From contig NZ_LMQB01000012.1 of the NCBI RefSeq assembly GCF_001424045.1, forward strand, positions 293,637 to 357,636: 64,000 nucleotides of DNA, read 5' to 3'. The translations under genes and the position numbers were made by a program. Numbering within the stretch: the stretch's first letter is position 1; the number at the start of each line of letters is the position of its first letter. The DNA is from Rhizobium sp. Leaf371. GTDB lineage: Bacteria > Pseudomonadota > Alphaproteobacteria > Rhizobiales > Rhizobiaceae. Shown here in pieces: positions 35,893-44,611 of the stretch. Under the pieces are notes generated by a model, which did not search any database, was not told where the DNA came from, and was given only the letters and a program-made list of their open reading frames with translations.

Positions 35893-36422
35893 GGGCGATC
35901 TCCTCTTCATGCGTTGCGGGGCGAAGCAAGGACAAGGCGGCCTGCTGTTCCAGCGATGCTACAAGCCACCCGCCCATCGAGAATGGCCAAAACCGCTGAT
36001 GAACTGCGCCAATTGGCACTGAAAGTAGCGCCGTGCAGTGTTAGAGTGCAATAGCGTAGACGTCGTTCTCATCATCGTCGGGCGTGGCCCGCCATTTTAT
36101 CTTCTTCATTCACCCGGTTTTTCGACGGTCCAATCGGTGATTGGAACTGCACGTTCGCGCAAGTCTGACGCTTTGCGGGAACGCCTATCGTTTCACCGCC
36201 GGATCCCGAAACGTCTTCAGCCGAGTCTCGGCCAATCTCCCGTTCGCTTCCCTCTCACGTCCGACGCATCTTCGCTGGCGCGCGTCTGACGGAAAGTTTA
36301 TCTTGGGGGTTGATGGCGTTGCGGGCGGGGATCCCCATCTTCAGGGCAATTCGATACCGTCTTCGTCACGCGCGTTGCCGTGTCGTGGTGGCGGGGATAG
36401 CAAGCCTTCAAAGGAGACGTTC
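35893..36422. other. Low-information intergenic stretch in the tRNA-Ser patch
   Basis: About 530 bp without a supportable gene. A short ATG frame at 35982 (MAKTADELRQLALK, stopping after 23 codons) could be the start of a decayed gene. The rest shows no repeat, phage or transposase signature. A strong AAAGGAGA ribosome binding site lies at its right edge for the next gene. Confidence 0.4.
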
Positions 36423-36749
36423 ATGAGCGCCGCGTTCGGGCCCTATGTCCAGATGGTCAAACTCGCCCAGCAGATGGCGGTCATGTATCAGGCCGACGGG
36501 AACCTCGATCTGGAGCCGCTGGTGTCGCATTATGTCGACGAGGTGAAGGTCAACGTGCGGTCGGATGCGTTCGATCATCAGGGCTTCATCGACCGGATCC
36601 GGGAGGCTTTGTCCGCCGAGGCGATACGGGCAGGCGACAGCCGGCGCGGCATCTACCTTCGGTCGGTGGTCGAGGCGCTCGACGTCTGCGCGACGTCATT
36701 CTCCGGCAATCTGGGCACGAAAACACTCCCCGTGGGCAAGACGCTGTAA
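36423..36749 (+). CDS. Hypothetical protein (108 aa)
   Basis: Begins MSAAFGPYVQMVKLAQQMAV with AAAGGAGA seven bases upstream, so translation is likely. Mainly helical and mixed-charge, no signal peptide or membrane segment; single Cys near residue 89. The N-terminal helix is amphipathic. No family recognised. The same reading frame continues after its stop into a stretch resembling a short-chain dehydrogenase C-terminus, but I see no evidence that they were ever one gene. Confidence 0.55.
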   Translation: MSAAFGPYVQMVKLAQQMAVMYQADGNLDLEPLVSHYVDEVKVNVRSDAFDHQGFIDRIREALSAEAIRAGDSRRGIYLRSVVEALDVCATSFSGNLGTKTLPVGKTL

Positions 36750-36782
36750 TCGCGCGCGCGGGGGTTCCGCCACGCGCTTCTG

Positions 36783-36900
36783 CGCGCGCAGTCCGCTCCG
36801 TCGCAGGGGGAGGCCGAGGAGATCGCCGGGGCGGCGCTGTTCATTGGCTCGGACGATTCGCGCTTCGTCGATGACGCCCGAGGTCTCGCCGACGGCCGGC
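36783..36900 (+). pseudogene. Remnant of a short-chain dehydrogenase/reductase C-terminus
   Basis: Translating from 36783 gives a run containing EAEEIAGAALFIGSDDSRFV, which matches the helix near the end of classical SDR proteins (consensus near PEEIAGAALFLASDDSSFVTG). The following Thr-Gly and Val-Asp-Gly-Gly elements are scrambled (DDARGLADG), and there is no Rossmann fold or Tyr-X-X-X-Lys upstream. So only about 35 codons remain. Recognised by eye; a short match, but the pattern is distinctive. Confidence 0.5.
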
Positions 36901-36958
36901 AGGGCCAGGTTCGAGAGCCCGCCCGCGGCGGCGGGCAGACGTCCGGTTCGGAGCCTGC

Positions 36959-37003
36959 CTTGAGGCCGGTTCACTTGAGGCCGGTTCACCTGAGGCCGGC
37001 TCA
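36959..37003. repeat. Three 15-bp tandem repeats carrying the choV stop codon
   Basis: On the minus strand each unit reads TGA-[A/G]CCGGCCTCA[A/G]G. The first TGA is the choV stop and the next two follow in the same frame at 15-base intervals, so the stop codon is triplicated. Confidence 0.8.
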
Positions 37004-38134
37004 GGCGACGTGGGAGCGGCCCTCCGGCATCGGCCGGCCGATTTCGGGTTCCCCAATACCGTGAGCCCCGATTTCGTGAGCATTCACCATGGCGCCCGCA
37101 AGCTGGCGGAAACTGACCGTGCCCACGGGCTGCCCGCTCGCGTCCACCACTGTAGCCTCGTCCTCGGGCACGCCGACCAGCAGGCGAAGCGCCTCCTCGA
37201 TCGTGACGGTCGAGGCCATGGTGCGGCCACCGGATGCCGTGCCACCGGACGCCGGTCCGCGCAGCGGCGTCATCACCGCCTCGACATGCACGACGCGACC
37301 GCGGTTCACCTCGCGCACGAAGCTTGCGACATAGTCGTCGGCGGGGCGCAGCACGATATCCTGGCTCGTGCCCTGCTGGATCACCTCGCCATCGCGCAGG
37401 ATGGCGATCTGGTCGCCGAGCCGCAGCGCCTCGTCGAGATCGTGGGTGATGAAGACGATGGTCTTGCGGATCTCCGCCTGGATGTCGAGGAGCACCGACT
37501 GCATGTCCATGCGGATCAGCGGGTCGAGCGCGGAATAGGCCTCGTCCATCAGCAGCACGGGCGCATCGTTCGACAGTGCACGGGCGAGCCCCACGCGCTG
37601 CTGCATGCCGCCCGAAAGCTGGTTCGGATATTTGCTCTCGAAGCCTTTCAGCCCCACCCGCTCCAGCCAGCGCATGGCGATGTCGCGCGACGTCGTGCGC
37701 TCGATGCCTTGGATCTCCAGGCCGAACATGGTGTTGTCGAGCACGCTGCGATGCGGCAGCAGGGCGAACTTCTGGAACACCATGGCCGTCTGGTGGCGCC
37801 GGAAATTGCGCAGCTCGGCCGGTCCCATCTTCACGACGTCGACGCCATCCACCAGCACCTCGCCGGCGGTCGGGTCGATCAGCCGGTTGATATGACGGAT
37901 CAGCGTGGACTTGCCGGAGCCCGACAGGCCCATAATCACCTGGATCGAGCCGGAGGCGATCTCGATATTGATATCGCGAAGCCCCAGCACATGGCCGTGC
38001 AAGGCGTTGAGCTCGGTCTTCGTCATGCCGTTGCGCACCGCCTCGACATGGGCTGCCGCATTGGGGCCGAAGATCTTGTAGAGATTGCGCACGGCGATGC
38101 CGCCGAAAGCCTTGGACGCAAGGGGGTCAGCCAT
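37001..38134 (-). CDS. choV: Choline/glycine betaine ABC transporter ATP-binding protein ChoV
   Basis: A 377-residue ProV/OpuAA-type ATPase that powers uptake through ChoW. Walker A GLSGSGKST, signature LSGGMQQRVGLARAL, Walker B VLLMDEAYSALD and switch His (FITHDLDEA) are intact. A regulatory C-terminal extension (about 285-375) contains a CBS-like segment (TIEEALRLLVGV...ATVVDASGQPVGTVSFRQL). ATG 38134 follows GGGAGA and overlaps the choW end by 8 bp, so expression is coupled. Third gene of choX-choW-choV. Confidence 0.93.
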   Translation of the reverse strand: MADPLASKAFGGIAVRNLYKIFGPNAAAHVEAVRNGMTKTELNALHGHVLGLRDINIEIASGSIQVIMGLSGSGKSTLIRHINRLIDPTAGEVLVDGVDVVKMGPAELRNFRRHQTAMVFQKFALLPHRSVLDNTMFGLEIQGIERTTSRDIAMRWLERVGLKGFESKYPNQLSGGMQQRVGLARALSNDAPVLLMDEAYSALDPLIRMDMQSVLLDIQAEIRKTIVFITHDLDEALRLGDQIAILRDGEVIQQGTSQDIVLRPADDYVASFVREVNRGRVVHVEAVMTPLRGPASGGTASGGRTMASTVTIEEALRLLVGVPEDEATVVDASGQPVGTVSFRQLAGAMVNAHEIGAHGIGEPEIGRPMPEGRSHVA

Positions 38135-39014
38135 GGACGATCTCCCGGTGTTTCTGCAGGCGCTTGCCATAGGCCTGGCTGACGCGGTCGAAGATGATGG
38201 CGATGCCCACGATGGCGAGCCCGTTGAACATGCCGAGCGTGAAATACTGGTTGGCGATGGCTTTGAGCACCGGCTGGCCGAGGCCCTGAACGCCGATCAT
38301 CGAGGCCACCACGACCATGGCGAGCGCCATCATGATCGTCTGGTTGATGCCGGCCATGATGGTGGGAAGGGCGAGGGGGAGCTGCACCTTGAAGAGTTTT
38401 TGGCGATCCGACGTGCCGAAGGCATCGGCCGCCTCCAGCACGTCCTTGTCCACGAGCCGGATGCCGAGGTCGGTCAGCCGGATCATCGGGGGAATGGCGT
38501 AGATGACGACGGCGATGAGGCCGGGCACGCGACCGATGCCGAGCAGCATGACCACGGGAATGAGATAGACGAAGCTCGGCATGGTCTGCATCACATCGAG
38601 GATCGGATTGACGATCCGCCGGAACGTATCGGAGCGCGCCATGAGAATGCCGATCGGCAGGCCGACCGCGATCGACAGCACCGTGCAGACGAAGATCATC
38701 GCGACCGTCCGCATCGTGTCGGTCCACATGTCGAAATAGCCGATGAGCAGCAGCGTCACGAGACAGCCGAGCACGATCTTCACGCTGCGACTGGCAAACC
38801 AGGCGATCGTCAGGATGATCGCGGTGATGATCGGCCAGGGCGTCTGCGTCATGAAGCGATCGGTCGCGAGCAGGAAGGTCTGGAGCGGCGAGAACAGGCT
38901 TTCGATCGCGTCGCCATAGGTCCGGGTGAAGGCCCGAAATCCCTCGTCGATGGTCTTTTTCAGGTTGCGAAGCGCGTCGTCATCCATGTGTGGAAATGTG
39001 TAAAACCATTCCAT
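38127..39014 (-). CDS. choW: Choline/glycine betaine ABC transporter permease ChoW
   Basis: A 295-residue inner-membrane permease of the ProW/OpuAB type, with six or more helices. It contains the binding-protein-dependent transport motif region (RLVDKDVLEAADAFGTSDRQ, the EAA loop that contacts ChoV) and the segment GLPIGILMARSDTFRRIVNPILD. ATG 39014 was chosen (MEWFYTFPHMDD) with AAGGGA upstream. It is separated from choX by 132 bp that hold a large hairpin. Confidence 0.93.
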   Translation of the reverse strand: MEWFYTFPHMDDDALRNLKKTIDEGFRAFTRTYGDAIESLFSPLQTFLLATDRFMTQTPWPIITAIILTIAWFASRSVKIVLGCLVTLLLIGYFDMWTDTMRTVAMIFVCTVLSIAVGLPIGILMARSDTFRRIVNPILDVMQTMPSFVYLIPVVMLLGIGRVPGLIAVVIYAIPPMIRLTDLGIRLVDKDVLEAADAFGTSDRQKLFKVQLPLALPTIMAGINQTIMMALAMVVVASMIGVQGLGQPVLKAIANQYFTLGMFNGLAIVGIAIIFDRVSQAYGKRLQKHREIVHG

Positions 39015-39078
39015 GCGGGTCCCTTTCTCTGGAAGGAGCCGTGCGACGTCTTTTTCTTCTTCTGACGGCAAGCGGGAA

Positions 39079-39131
39079 GCGGCGTGCGCCGGCGCCGGGC
39101 CCAGATAGGCTCAAGCGCCGGCGCACGCCGC
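39079..39131 (-). ncRNA. Large RNA hairpin between choX and choW
   Basis: A perfect 17-bp inverted repeat (39079-39095 and 39115-39131, very GC-rich) with a 19-base loop, starting 15 bases after the choX stop. No T-run follows in the direction of transcription. Such structures in ABC operons usually protect the upstream mRNA so that more binding protein than permease is made; that role is inferred. Confidence 0.6.
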
Positions 39132-39146
39132 CTCAAAGGACGGAGC

Positions 39147-40148
39147 TCAGAGCGCCGCTTCGATCTTCGCGGCCGCGTCGGCCGAAACCCACTTGGTCCA
39201 GATGTCCTTGTTTTCCTTCAGGAAGTGCTTGGCGCCGTCTTCGCCGCTCGCCTGGTTGTCGGTCATCCAGGCCATCAGCTTGCCGATGGTCTCGTTGCTC
39301 CAGGAGCGCTTTTCGAGATAGGCCATGACCTCTGGCCCGGCCTTCTCGGAGAAGGGCTTGGCGACCAGCGTCACGATGGTATCGACCGGCCAGGCATTGG
39401 GCTTGGGGTCCGGGCAATCGGCAACCGTGTTGCAGCGCTTCCATTCGGCCGCATCCGCCGGTGCGCCGGCGTCGAGCTTGACCATCGGGTATTTGCCGAG
39501 CAGGGCGGTCGGTGCCCAGTAATAGGCGGCAAAGCCCTTCTCGCGCTCATAGGCCTTGGCGATCGCGCCGTCGAGGCCGGCGGCAGAGCCGGTATCGACC
39601 AGCGTGAAGTTCGCCTTCTCGCCGTCATAGGCCTTGAAGAGCTGCGTCGTCACCACGGTGCCGCCCCAGCCCTGCGGGCCGTTGAGCACGGCGCCCTTGC
39701 TCGGGTCTTCCTCGCTCGGAAACAGGTCAGGATGCTTCAGCAGGTCGGGAATGGTCTTGATGTCGGGATGCTTGTCGGCGAGATATTTCGGGATCCACCA
39801 GCCCTGGTTGCCGCCATCCGGCAAAGGCGAGCCGACCTTGACGATGCGGCCTTCTTCCGTGCCCTTGGCGACGACGTCCGGCAGCAGATCCACCCAGGCT
39901 TCGGGCGCGATGTCCGGCTGGCCCTTCTCGGCCATGGAGGTGATGGTGGGAACGGTGTCGCCGACGGTGATTTCCGCCTGACAGCCATAGCCTTCGTTGA
40001 GGATCAGCTTGTCGAGATTGGAGATGACCTCCGCGCTCTGCCAGTTCATGCTGGCAATGGTGACGCTGCCGCATTCGGCCGCGCTGGCCCCGGACAGGCC
40101 GGCAAACAGGCCCATGGTGAGGCAGGTGGAGGCGAGTAGTTTCTTCAT
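39147..40148 (-). CDS. choX: Choline/glycine betaine substrate-binding protein ChoX
   Basis: A 333-residue periplasmic receptor. The signal peptide (MKKLLASTCLTMGLFAGLS, cleavage after Ala-Ser-Ala-Ala) is followed by the OpuAC fold with aromatic residues for trimethylammonium binding (NWQSAEV, GNQGWWIPKYL, FAAYYWAPTA). Choline and betaine binders of this class look alike; the choline assignment rests on overall likeness to rhizobial ChoX, and the nearby DgcA-like gene would suit either. First gene of the transporter operon. Confidence 0.88.
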   Translation of the reverse strand: MKKLLASTCLTMGLFAGLSGASAAECGSVTIASMNWQSAEVISNLDKLILNEGYGCQAEITVGDTVPTITSMAEKGQPDIAPEAWVDLLPDVVAKGTEEGRIVKVGSPLPDGGNQGWWIPKYLADKHPDIKTIPDLLKHPDLFPSEEDPSKGAVLNGPQGWGGTVVTTQLFKAYDGEKANFTLVDTGSAAGLDGAIAKAYEREKGFAAYYWAPTALLGKYPMVKLDAGAPADAAEWKRCNTVADCPDPKPNAWPVDTIVTLVAKPFSEKAGPEVMAYLEKRSWSNETIGKLMAWMTDNQASGEDGAKHFLKENKDIWTKWVSADAAAKIEAAL

Positions 40149-40517
40149 TATCGTTCCCCTTTTATGGATGAGCGGCAAGGCAGAAAAAGCGGGACGCCGC
40201 AGACATCCGCTTCATAGGCTTGGAGATTCATGGGTCCTGAAGGACAGTCTCCTTATTCCAATCTTCGGCGCAGACCGCATCTGCGGCCCGCAGGTCTCCT
40301 TTCGTGAAAGGCCAGGGCCCTCGCGTGATGCAGGGAGTGTGGCGGATGGACCGGGCGACCGACAGTCCTGCCGCGCCATTCCAGGGCGCGATTAGACAGG
40401 CCGCGGCGCGATCGAACGGGCGGAACAGGTGGGTCGATGGACGTGTCGGCATGAGGATTGGTCGCTGCGCGGTGGCCATCGGGCCGGTGTTCGATATCGC
40501 CGCGACCGCCATTTCCG
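40149..40517. other. Intergenic region upstream of choX
   Basis: About 370 bp between the choX start and the end of the TetR-type gene, both on the minus strand. It must contain the choX promoter, but I cannot place clear -35/-10 boxes. No gene or RNA seen. Confidence 0.4.
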
Positions 40518-41147
40518 CTATCCCTGCCGGTAGCCGTGGCGGGCATGGAAACGGTCGAGCTCCCGCTGTTGCGGTTCCTGACCGGTGAAGATGGCGATGT
40601 ACTGCGGAATGCGCTTCATCCGCAGCGCCACGTCCTCGCGGGCCTGCATGGAGATATAGCCGATCTGCACGAGATAGGTGGTGCGCGCCCGGACATCCGC
40701 CGCCACGTCGTCATGGCCGAAGCGTGCGAACATGCGGGCGAGCGCCGCCATGCGCGCCGCATCGGCGCGCTGCACCTCCGCCTCGATCTCGGGCGATTGC
40801 AGCGCCCAGCTGCGCACCGCAAATTCGAAGCGGGCATCGAACAGCGCGGTGTCGAGCCAGCAGTCGAACACGTTCAGCATCGCCTCGACGAGCGTCTCCG
40901 CATAGGCCTCCGACTGCCGGATGATGTTGCCGGTATTCGTGTCGCGCCAGCGGTCGATCAGCGCATCGAGCAGCGCCTCGCGATCCTTGAAGAACCAGTA
41001 GAAGCTGGTGCGCGACAGGCCAAGCTGCTTGGCGAGCGGCAGGATCTTGACCGAATCCACACCGGATTCCAGCAGCGAGGTGTAGGCGGCATCGAACCAC
41101 CCCTCGTAAGACCCCCGCCAGCCGCTGTCGCTCACCGCTTGCTCCAT
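40518..41147 (-). CDS. TetR-family transcriptional regulator
   Basis: A 209-residue repressor. The N-terminal helix-turn-helix is in residues about 12-60: AAYTSLLESGVDSVKILPLAKQL, then GLSRTSFYWFFKDREALL, the canonical recognition helix and following Tyr/Phe-Lys motif. The ligand domain follows and is unassigned. Divergently placed beside the dgcA-like gene, with palindromic sites in the shared 138-bp promoter region, so it very probably controls that gene and perhaps itself. ATG 41147 has a GAGGG close by. Confidence 0.9.
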   Translation of the reverse strand: MEQAVSDSGWRGSYEGWFDAAYTSLLESGVDSVKILPLAKQLGLSRTSFYWFFKDREALLDALIDRWRDTNTGNIIRQSEAYAETLVEAMLNVFDCWLDTALFDARFEFAVRSWALQSPEIEAEVQRADAARMAALARMFARFGHDDVAADVRARTTYLVQIGYISMQAREDVALRMKRIPQYIAIFTGQEPQQRELDRFHARHGYRQG

Positions 41148-41187
41148 ACCCTCATGCCTACCAAATCCCGGCCGCGTGAACAAGGTG

Positions 41188-41239
41188 AATGTACACGCCT
41201 GTTTTGCGGATTGACACATGTGTACATTTCTCGTTAGCC
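41188..41239 (+). promoter_or_regulatory. dgcA promoter overlapped by palindromic operator
   Basis: TTGACA (41211-41216), 17 bp, TTAGCC (41234-41239) forms a promoter toward dgcA. Inverted half-sites AATGTACAC (41188-41196) and GTGTACATT (41220-41228) flank it, and the -35 region also overlaps the perfect 10-bp palindrome ACACATGTGT (41215-41224). A repressor bound here would block RNA polymerase; the TetR-type protein is the obvious candidate. Confidence 0.65.
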
Positions 41240-41285
41240 TCGGCCCCGACGCATCGACCCCCGACGCATCAATCGGAGCCAAGGC

Positions 41286-43337
41286 ATGTCCAGCGATCCC
41301 CTCCTGCAGCCCTACCGGCTGAAGCATCTGACCCTGCGCAACCGCATCATCGTGACGTCGCACGAGCCGGCCTATCCGGAAGACGGCATGCCCAAGGCGC
41401 GCTACAGGGCCTATACGGTGGAGCGGGCGAGGGGCGGCGTTGCGCTAACGATGACGGCGGGCTCGGCCGCCGTGTCGAAAGACAGCCCGCCGGTGTTCAA
41501 CAATCTGCTCGCCTACAAGGACGAGATCGTTCCCTATATCCGCGAGATGACGGATGCCGTGCATGAAGAGGGCGCGGCGATCATGATCCAGCTGACCCAT
41601 CTCGGCCGGCGCACCCGCTGGGACAAGGGCGACTGGTTGCCCGTGGTTGCCCCGTCGCACCAGCGGGAGGCCGCACACCGGGCCTTTCCGAAGAAGCTCG
41701 AAGACTGGGACATCGCCCGGATCATCAAGGATTTTGCCGACGCGGCCGAGCGCATGAAGGCCGGCGGCATGGATGGTGTCGAGCTCGAAGCCTATGGCCA
41801 CCTGATCGACCAGTTCACCTCGCCGGCCACCAACGAACTCGACGGCCCCTATGGCGGCGCCTCGCTCGACACGCGCCTGCGCTTCTGTCTCGACGTGTTC
41901 AGGGCGATGCGCGCCCGCGTGGGCGAGGATTTCATTCTCGGCGTGCGCTACACGGCGGACGAATGTCTGCCCGGCGGCACGGGGCAGGCCGAGGGTCTGG
42001 AGATCTCGCGCCGCCTGCGCGACAGCGGTCTGATCGACTATCTCAACGTCATCCGCGGCCATATCGATACCGATCCCGGCCTCACCGACGTCATCCCCAT
42101 CCAGGGCATGGCCAATTCCCCGCATCTCGACTTTGCCGGCGAGATCCGCGCCGCGACCAATTTCCCGACCTTCCACGCGGCCAAGATCCCCGACGTCGCC
42201 ACGGCCCGCCATGCGATCGCGAGCGGCAAGGTGGACATGGTCGGCATGACGCGGGCGCATATGACCGACCCGCATATCGTGCGCAAGATCATCGAGAAGC
42301 GCGAAGAGGACATCCGCCCCTGCGTCGGGGCTAACTATTGTCTCGACCGCATCTATCAGGGCGGCATGGCCTTCTGCATCCACAATGCGGCGACCGGCCG
42401 TGAGGAGACCATGCCGCACACGATCGCCAAAGCCGACGTCCTGCGCCGGATCGTCATCGTCGGCGCGGGACCGGCGGGGCTGGAGGCCGCCCGTGTTTCG
42501 GCCGAGCGCGGCCACCACGTCGTCGTCTTCGAGGCGGCCAACCAGCCCGGCGGCCAGATTCGCCTGACCGCGCAGAGCGAGCGCCGGCGGGAGATGATGA
42601 GCATCATCGCCTGGCGTATGGCCCAGTGCGAAAAACAGGGTGTCACCTTCCACTTCAACAGCTGGGCGGATGCCGAGACGATCGCGGCCGAACAACCCGA
42701 CGTCGTGATCATCGCCACCGGCGGCCTGCCGCACACGGATGTTCTCTCCACCGGAAACGATCTCGTCGTGTCTGCCTGGGACATCCTGTCGGGCGACGTG
42801 AAACCCGGCACCAACGTGCTGGTGTTCGACGATGCCGGCGACCATGCCGGCCTGCAGGCCGCCGAAATCATTGCGAAATCGGGCGCGAAGGTCGAGATCA
42901 TGACGCCGGACCGCGCCTTCGCACCGGAGGTGATGGCGATGAATCTCGTGCCCTACATGCGCACGCTGCAGGCGCTCGACGCCACCTTCACGGTCACCTA
43001 CCGGCTTCACTCCGCCGAGCGCCGCGGCAACGCCATCGTCGCCCGCGTCGGCAGCGATTACGGCGGCAACCTCAGCGCCGGCGCGAAGGAGCGCATCGTC
43101 GACCAGATCGTCGTCAATCACGGCACGATCCCGCTCGACGATCTCTATTTCGAGCTTCGCCCCGCTTCTCGCAACCTCGGCGAAGTCTCTTACGATGCCC
43201 TTTTGTCGGGAGAACCCCAGACCCTCGTCCACAACCCCGCCGGCACCTATCGCCTTTTCCGCATCGGCGACGCCGTCGCGGCGCGCAATACCCATGCCGC
43301 GATCTACGATGCGCTGCGTCTGGCGAAGGATTTGTGA
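41286..43337 (+). CDS. dgcA: DgcA-like N-methyl (dimethylglycine-type) dehydrogenase, old-yellow-enzyme family
   Basis: A 683-residue flavoprotein of the 2,4-dienoyl-CoA reductase/trimethylamine dehydrogenase class. An FMN TIM barrel (1-340; HEPAYPEDGMPK, GVELEAYGHLIDQF) is followed by 4Fe-4S cysteines (RPCVGANYCLDRIYQGG, FCIHNAA) and an FAD/NAD-binding half (IVIVGAGPAGLEAARV). Long stretches match, as I recall them, Pseudomonas DgcA, which demethylates dimethylglycine to sarcosine; close relatives act on N-methylproline or stachydrine, so the exact substrate is open. Neighbouring choXWV supports a betaine pathway. It has its own promoter and a divergent TetR regulator. Confidence 0.82.
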   Translation: MSSDPLLQPYRLKHLTLRNRIIVTSHEPAYPEDGMPKARYRAYTVERARGGVALTMTAGSAAVSKDSPPVFNNLLAYKDEIVPYIREMTDAVHEEGAAIMIQLTHLGRRTRWDKGDWLPVVAPSHQREAAHRAFPKKLEDWDIARIIKDFADAAERMKAGGMDGVELEAYGHLIDQFTSPATNELDGPYGGASLDTRLRFCLDVFRAMRARVGEDFILGVRYTADECLPGGTGQAEGLEISRRLRDSGLIDYLNVIRGHIDTDPGLTDVIPIQGMANSPHLDFAGEIRAATNFPTFHAAKIPDVATARHAIASGKVDMVGMTRAHMTDPHIVRKIIEKREEDIRPCVGANYCLDRIYQGGMAFCIHNAATGREETMPHTIAKADVLRRIVIVGAGPAGLEAARVSAERGHHVVVFEAANQPGGQIRLTAQSERRREMMSIIAWRMAQCEKQGVTFHFNSWADAETIAAEQPDVVIIATGGLPHTDVLSTGNDLVVSAWDILSGDVKPGTNVLVFDDAGDHAGLQAAEIIAKSGAKVEIMTPDRAFAPEVMAMNLVPYMRTLQALDATFTVTYRLHSAERRGNAIVARVGSDYGGNLSAGAKERIVDQIVVNHGTIPLDDLYFELRPASRNLGEVSYDALLSGEPQTLVHNPAGTYRLFRIGDAVAARNTHAAIYDALRLAKDL

Positions 43338-43570
43338 GCGAGGCGCGGCACGAGGCTGGACGGGCCCCGGGTGGAGACCGGGATGGCCGCCGCCGTGCCT
43401 GCCGTCCGAAGCAGGGTCAGGCGCGCGTGTCCCGTGTCGCGGCCATGGACAGCGGGCAGGCGTTTGTCCGACCTCTTTCGCATGCCGGTCCGCTGCGGCG
43501 AGCCTGAATTTCCCCCTATTTTATGAGCTTTCCCAGCGACGGGCGGCAGGCGAGGTGCTAACGTCGGCTA

Positions 43571-44578
43571 ATGGTTCTCTTCTCGGTTCACCACAAGACG
43601 TCCTATCGTTACAAGCGGCCGGTCGGCTTCGGCGAGCACCGGCTGATGTTTCGACCGCGCGACAGTTTCGACCAGACGCTGCTGGAGGCATCGCTTCATG
43701 TGTCGCCGGAGCCGAGCTATATCCGCTGGATTCATGACGTCTTCGGCAATTGCGTGGCTCTGGTCGGGTTCGAGAAGCCCGCGCGGGACTTGGCCTTCGA
43801 GACGCTGATCCGGCTGGAACACACGCCGCATGTGCCGATCGACTTCGAGATCGATGAAGAGGCGCGAACCTATCCTTTCGCCTACGATCCGGAAGAGGCT
43901 TTCGACCTCGAGCAGACGATGAAACGCCATTGTCCGGACCCCGAAGATCAGGTGGGGAAATGGGCACGCCAGTTCGTGCGCGTCGGCCGGCCGACGGAGA
44001 CCGGGCATTTGCTGATGACGCTCTGCTTCGCGATCCGCGAAGGCTTCGTCTATGCGCGCCGGCAGGAACATGGGACGCAGCAACCTTTGGAAACCTTGCG
44101 TCTGCGCAAGGGAACGTGCCGCGATTTCGCGCTGCTGATGATGGAGGCCGCCCGCGCCCTGGGCCTCGCGGCCCGCTTCGTCACCGGCTATATCTATGTG
44201 CCGAGTCGGGATGGACAGGTGACGCTCGGTGGCGGATCGACCCATGCCTGGTGCCAGGTCTATCTGCCGGGAGCAGGCTGGGTGGAGTTCGATCCGACCA
44301 ACGGCATCGTCGGCAACCGGGACCTGATTCGCGTCGGCGTGGCCCGCACGCCCCGGCAGGCGGTGCCGCTCTCGGGAAGCTATGACGGCAAGAAGGGCGA
44401 CTTCGACAGCATGACCGTGCAGGTCAACGTCATCAGCGAAGCGTTGCAGGCCGGCAGCGTCGCGCAGCCCGCAAACGTCAATGCGCATCCCGAAGGCCAG
44501 AAATCCGACGTCATCGACGCCTCGGAGCGCGCGCATGCGCAACCATCCGTCTCACACGCCGTTTCCCGTCCAGCATGA
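43571..44578 (+). CDS. Transglutaminase-like protein with complete Cys-His-Asp triad
   Basis: A 335-residue protein: a beta-rich N-terminal domain (about 1-115; FSVHHKTSYRYKRPVGFGEH) typical of bacterial transglutaminase-like cysteine proteases, then the core with Cys183 in KGTCRDFALLMMEAARALG, His in GGSTHAWCQVYLPG, and Asp in VEFDPTNG. No signal peptide, so probably cytoplasmic. Likely an amidase or protease; substrate unknown. It pairs with a second, altered paralogue starting 34 bp after its stop. Confidence 0.88.
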   Translation: MVLFSVHHKTSYRYKRPVGFGEHRLMFRPRDSFDQTLLEASLHVSPEPSYIRWIHDVFGNCVALVGFEKPARDLAFETLIRLEHTPHVPIDFEIDEEARTYPFAYDPEEAFDLEQTMKRHCPDPEDQVGKWARQFVRVGRPTETGHLLMTLCFAIREGFVYARRQEHGTQQPLETLRLRKGTCRDFALLMMEAARALGLAARFVTGYIYVPSRDGQVTLGGGSTHAWCQVYLPGAGWVEFDPTNGIVGNRDLIRVGVARTPRQAVPLSGSYDGKKGDFDSMTVQVNVISEALQAGSVAQPANVNAHPEGQKSDVIDASERAHAQPSVSHAVSRPA

Positions 44579-44611
44579 CCTCCCGCCACGCCGCACCGAA
44601 GGATAGAGCAT

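Noticed and set aside
35090-37003. att direct repeat of the tRNA-Ser 3' end marking an integrated island
   Set aside because: I looked for a second copy of the T-arm/acceptor sequence downstream and found only a weak partial likeness near 36909.
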